DNA from: Chitinophagaceae bacterium
Lineage (GTDB): Bacteria; Bacteroidota; Bacteroidia; Chitinophagales; Chitinophagaceae
DNA: 64,000 nt
Direction of reading: 5' to 3'
Assembly: GCA_017307755.1 (NCBI GenBank)
Contig: JAFKGQ010000013.1
Span: 248,001 to 312,000 of the forward strand
Shown: piece by piece, positions 61,208-64,000 of the stretch
How the letters are laid out: every line of letters begins with the position of its first letter
How positions within the stretch are numbered: the first letter of the stretch is position 1
Translations under genes and position numbers: made by a program
The notes under the pieces: model-generated
The model's input: the letters and a program-made list of their open reading frames with translations, nothing else
Databases searched by the model: none
What the model was told of the DNA's origin: nothing

Positions 61208-63998
61208 GATCGCTGTAATAATCGTTGTCGAGATAGAAGGAGTTGGCGCTTTTACGTTTAGAGAACAGGAATTGTTTCAGTTGTTTTTCATATTGCTCAT
61301 GCACTGGGATGCCGGGTCGTATTTTTTTCCCGGTAAGCCGCACGAACTCGCCGTCCGTACAGACCTCCTTTAGATTGAGGGGTTGCAGACCGCTGAGGCC
61401 CATCTGCCATTCATCATCCTTGCCCATCTTATATCTGAAGAAATAGATATATCCCTTGCGCTGCCGGAATTGCACGATCTTTTTGTCCACCAGTTGTACC
61501 TCAAAGAAGTCATTGTCCCCCTTGTTGCTGCTGACCAGCAGACTACGCGCAATATCCACTTGGTTATGAAAGTTGCGGGGAAAGAGGTCGGCTTTATGGA
61601 TATCAGTCAGCTCGCTCAATAGCGTGCTTCTGTATTGATCACTGGCCGCCAGGGTACGGATGATGCTGTCGGCCACAGGGCGGCCATTCCGCAACATCAG
61701 CAGGGTGGTGCTGAGACGAAGGGCGGGGTCGCGGCTCTTCAGCAGTTTGTGGAAAAACTGGGGGATAGTGACATTCCTGTCATAAAAAGGCATCAGCAGT
61801 ACAGCATAATCCGCCAACTGTGCATCCGCATCATTGTCCCCATCCACCCTGACGGCTCCATCGTCATCATCCTCCGCCTTCTGCAGTCTTTTTTCATCAC
61901 GGCCTTCCTGTTTCTTCCATTGGATCCTGGCGTCAAAATATAATTGACTGAAATAGGATTCAAAGTCGGTGCTTCGCAGGTATCCGCTATCCACCAGAGT
62001 AGCCAGTAGGGACTGGATATTGAACTTATAGTCGTCTACGGTAGCCAGCTGTAGGAGGTCGGGGAAGAGGGTTTTGGCAAGGGCCAGCGAATCCCGCAGG
62101 TCCTGGAACAGGTAGTTATAGTCTGATCCATTCTCGAATACGGGAGGGTCCTGCACCAGCATCCCCTTCAGCAACTGGTATGCCGGAAGGGTCTTGTGAC
62201 GAGCAAGGGCCCTGAAAACTACGTTCTGGAAGGTGCTGGTGTCGCCCGCCCGCTCGTAGATATCCCTGAGCCCCTCCACTACTGCATTTATATTGGCAGA
62301 GTCGTTGATATAACCCAGTTCATTGATCAGACGGGTCTTTGTCTCAAAATAATCTTTTCCGTTGTACGGCAACGTACGGATGGCCTTCAACAAGACCGGC
62401 AGCCCTCCCGGAGCGCCAAACCAGACGTTGGGAATAGCCTCTTTTGCTTTTCTGCTGAGCAGGGAATCCTTGCTGTAAAAGTCGTTGAAGAAAGTATCCA
62501 GCTTACTGGCAAAGACAGGAGGGCCTAATTTTTTATCCAGAGGGCGGAGGCTGGCATAAAAACGATCGATAAAGGCGGATGTCTCCTGTAACGTATCCCT
62601 CAGTGACACCACGCGAAACAAGCGATTGTCCTTCAAAAATATCCAGGAAGTGATACAACGGGAGGTGTTGGTGTCAACCAGCAGATATCTATATCCTTGT
62701 ATCTGACGCAAGGGCTGTTTATCCCGTATGACAAGGTCCTCCCGCAGCCGCCGCTCGCCCGACTGCTCTTTCCAAAAGGAGACGGAATCCTTGGGGAAAT
62801 AGTATTTGGGGAAGGTTTCCATAGACACAAATATGGCCTCTCCTGTGGAGTCGTTCTGGAAAAGGGCCGTTTTGGCGCGAGGCCAATAGTTGTTGTAATC
62901 CGGGACAGAATTCAGGAACTCTTCGCTGGAAGCGCGCTCTATGAGCCCTCTCAATCCCGCATCGATATCTGGTACGATGGGTGTCGTGACGCTAATATTG
63001 ATGAACGTATCCACATAATTGTGGAAAGCGGTGTATTTGTAGGGCGTAAATTCAAAGGAATTAAAGAACAGGGGGAATGTCTTGTCCTTACCATGACTTC
63101 TGCTTGCCAGCAAATAATAGTGAGGTCCTTTGATAAGGAACCTTGCCCGCACATACGATCCGTCTTTCAGCTGATAGACGGCATCCAGACACGGATAGCC
63201 TCTATACAGACCCGTACGCCGGGTGACGGACCTTTCGATCCATTCGGAAAGATGGAAGCTTTCTTCCATCAGGGCCAGGTCGGCGGTGTCTTCCTCTAAG
63301 AAATGATAGTTCTGTACCGTCTTTTTCCAGATGAGAAAGGCGTCTCCTGTGGCTGAATCGACAGATTCATATTCCCAGCGGGTGATACCGTCAGGATTGG
63401 AAGTATTCCTATATCCGGCAGGCTGGCGGGGAAGCCGGACCTGGAAGCCCCCCTGTGGAGGGGAGAAGTCTGTCCATCCGGCAGAGCCCGTCTGACGGAT
63501 GCTGATCGAGCCAAAGAACTGCTCGGCCTCTTTACCTTCCACATAGTTGTTATTACCGCTCATTTTAAAGACCAGTACCTCATAAGGGGTCACCAGGATA
63601 TTATATCGCTGTATGTCGCCCCGCCGGGTCCTGCCTGTGATGTCAAAGCCCTTATACCCGCTGCGGATAATCGGGGTTCTTTTCAATATCTTACCCGGGA
63701 TATTCTCATACAACAGGCTATCCACTTTTCGGAGAATGGTTTCTTCTTTCTGCCCCAGGAAGCTGCTGTGGGTCTTCACCCGGCCGATCATATAGTAAGC
63801 TCCGTTGCCCATATCGGCATATTGCCAGCTGTCGGCCATACGGCTTTCATTACGGCGGTATAATTTGCCGGGCAGCTGGACGGAAAAATCCCCGTCGTCG
63901 GCGGTAAAGGTCGAAAAGGTGACGGGGACCCTGATCTTATCGATATCGTCCTTTTGAGTGGCGTCACGGTCAGGCATGGTGATTGGCCGAAGGGTATA
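61194..63998 (-). CDS. Large protein of unknown function (5' end beyond the window)
   Basis: At least 934 residues; the reading frame is open to the right edge (an ATG at 63975-63977 is probably internal, as Y-T-L-R-P-I-T precedes it in frame). Two similar segments lie at the N-terminus: residues about 28-90 with FSVQLPGK and GAYYMIGRV, and about 168-230 with FQVRLPRQ and GDAFLIWKK. The second half (about 520-780) is helical and may be HEAT-like. An acidic stretch (EDDDDGAVRVDGDNDADA) lies around residue 705. No signal peptide is visible in the part present. The gene overlaps the OmpA-type gene, so the two are probably one operon. Confidence 0.7.
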   Translation of the reverse strand, partial: YTLRPITMPDRDATQKDDIDKIRVPVTFSTFTADDGDFSVQLPGKLYRRNESRMADSWQYADMGNGAYYMIGRVKTHSSFLGQKEETILRKVDSLLYENIPGKILKRTPIIRSGYKGFDITGRTRRGDIQRYNILVTPYEVLVFKMSGNNNYVEGKEAEQFFGSISIRQTGSAGWTDFSPPQGGFQVRLPRQPAGYRNTSNPDGITRWEYESVDSATGDAFLIWKKTVQNYHFLEEDTADLALMEESFHLSEWIERSVTRRTGLYRGYPCLDAVYQLKDGSYVRARFLIKGPHYYLLASRSHGKDKTFPLFFNSFEFTPYKYTAFHNYVDTFINISVTTPIVPDIDAGLRGLIERASSEEFLNSVPDYNNYWPRAKTALFQNDSTGEAIFVSMETFPKYYFPKDSVSFWKEQSGERRLREDLVIRDKQPLRQIQGYRYLLVDTNTSRCITSWIFLKDNRLFRVVSLRDTLQETSAFIDRFYASLRPLDKKLGPPVFASKLDTFFNDFYSKDSLLSRKAKEAIPNVWFGAPGGLPVLLKAIRTLPYNGKDYFETKTRLINELGYINDSANINAVVEGLRDIYERAGDTSTFQNVVFRALARHKTLPAYQLLKGMLVQDPPVFENGSDYNYLFQDLRDSLALAKTLFPDLLQLATVDDYKFNIQSLLATLVDSGYLRSTDFESYFSQLYFDARIQWKKQEGRDEKRLQKAEDDDDGAVRVDGDNDADAQLADYAVLLMPFYDRNVTIPQFFHKLLKSRDPALRLSTTLLMLRNGRPVADSIIRTLAASDQYRSTLLSELTDIHKADLFPRNFHNQVDIARSLLVSSNKGDNDFFEVQLVDKKIVQFRQRKGYIYFFRYKMGKDDEWQMGLSGLQPLNLKEVCTDGEFVRLTGKKIRPGIPVHEQYEKQLKQFLFSKRKSANSFYLDNDYYSDHDED

Positions 63999-64000
63999 CC

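Overview
The window looks like a chromosome segment of a Bacteroidota species, most likely family Chitinophagaceae (Chitinophaga-like). The grounds are two SusC/SusD loci with ECF sigma/FecR pairs, type IX secretion C-terminal sorting domains, signal peptides that end in A-Q, perfect or near-perfect TAnnTTTG promoter elements, and the gene families present. This is inferred from protein families; no 16S gene or database comparison is available. No phage, insertion sequence, CRISPR array or integrase is visible.

Layout. 1-2033: 5' end of an exported protein gene, then a LytTR response regulator with its LytS-type kinase (minus strand). 2132-7811: a redox cassette of a membrane DUF2231-cytochrome-LRR protein, a Tat-exported DUF1501 protein and a di-haem DUF1549/DUF1553 protein. 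7842-18125: an alpha-mannan polysaccharide utilisation locus on the minus strand (sigma factor, FecR, STN-bearing SusC, SusD, SusE-like, two GH76). 18186-19894: a cellobiose-2-epimerase-like enzyme and a NUDIX hydrolase. 19929-26812: a second locus (SusC, SusD and FecR on minus, divergent sigma factor on plus). 26817-28964: OmpR-type regulator and kinase. 29085-33566 (plus): GH92 alpha-mannosidase, basic secretory protein-type protease and GH29 fucosidase. Taken together, 7.8-33.6 kb reads as a region for taking apart mannose-rich glycans, perhaps fungal mannoprotein.

33.6-40.3 kb holds uncharacterised envelope proteins, a tRNA-Gln(CUG), an M28 peptidase and a large adhesin-like protein, the last two with type IX sorting tails. 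40972-48328 is a seven-gene nucleotide-sugar operon (aminotransferase, UDP-glucose dehydrogenase, UDP-xylose synthase-like, UDP-HexNAc dehydrogenase-like, RmlB, RmlC, RmlD) behind a textbook Bacteroidota promoter. 48386-54578 is housekeeping: Kdo transferase, thymidine kinase, CcmB/CcmC/CcmD-like haem handling, glutamate dehydrogenase and a bidirectional terminator. 54592-64000 is mixed: a hendecad-repeat coiled-coil protein, methyltransferase, esterase, orphan PD-(D/E)XK-type domain protein, AMP nucleosidase, lipoprotein, fused DppD-DppF ATPase, OmpA-type protein and a large uncharacterised protein that runs off the window.

Most of the window is recognisable biology. The items I would look at first are the cytochrome/DUF1501/DUF1553 cassette with its LRR fusion, the mannan/mannoprotein region with two ECF switches (one SusC has no STN domain), the non-ATG start of the second sigma factor, a perfect 14-bp inverted repeat between the divergent genes at 50.4 kb, the 11-residue repeat protein at 54.6 kb, and the large duplicated-domain protein at the right edge.
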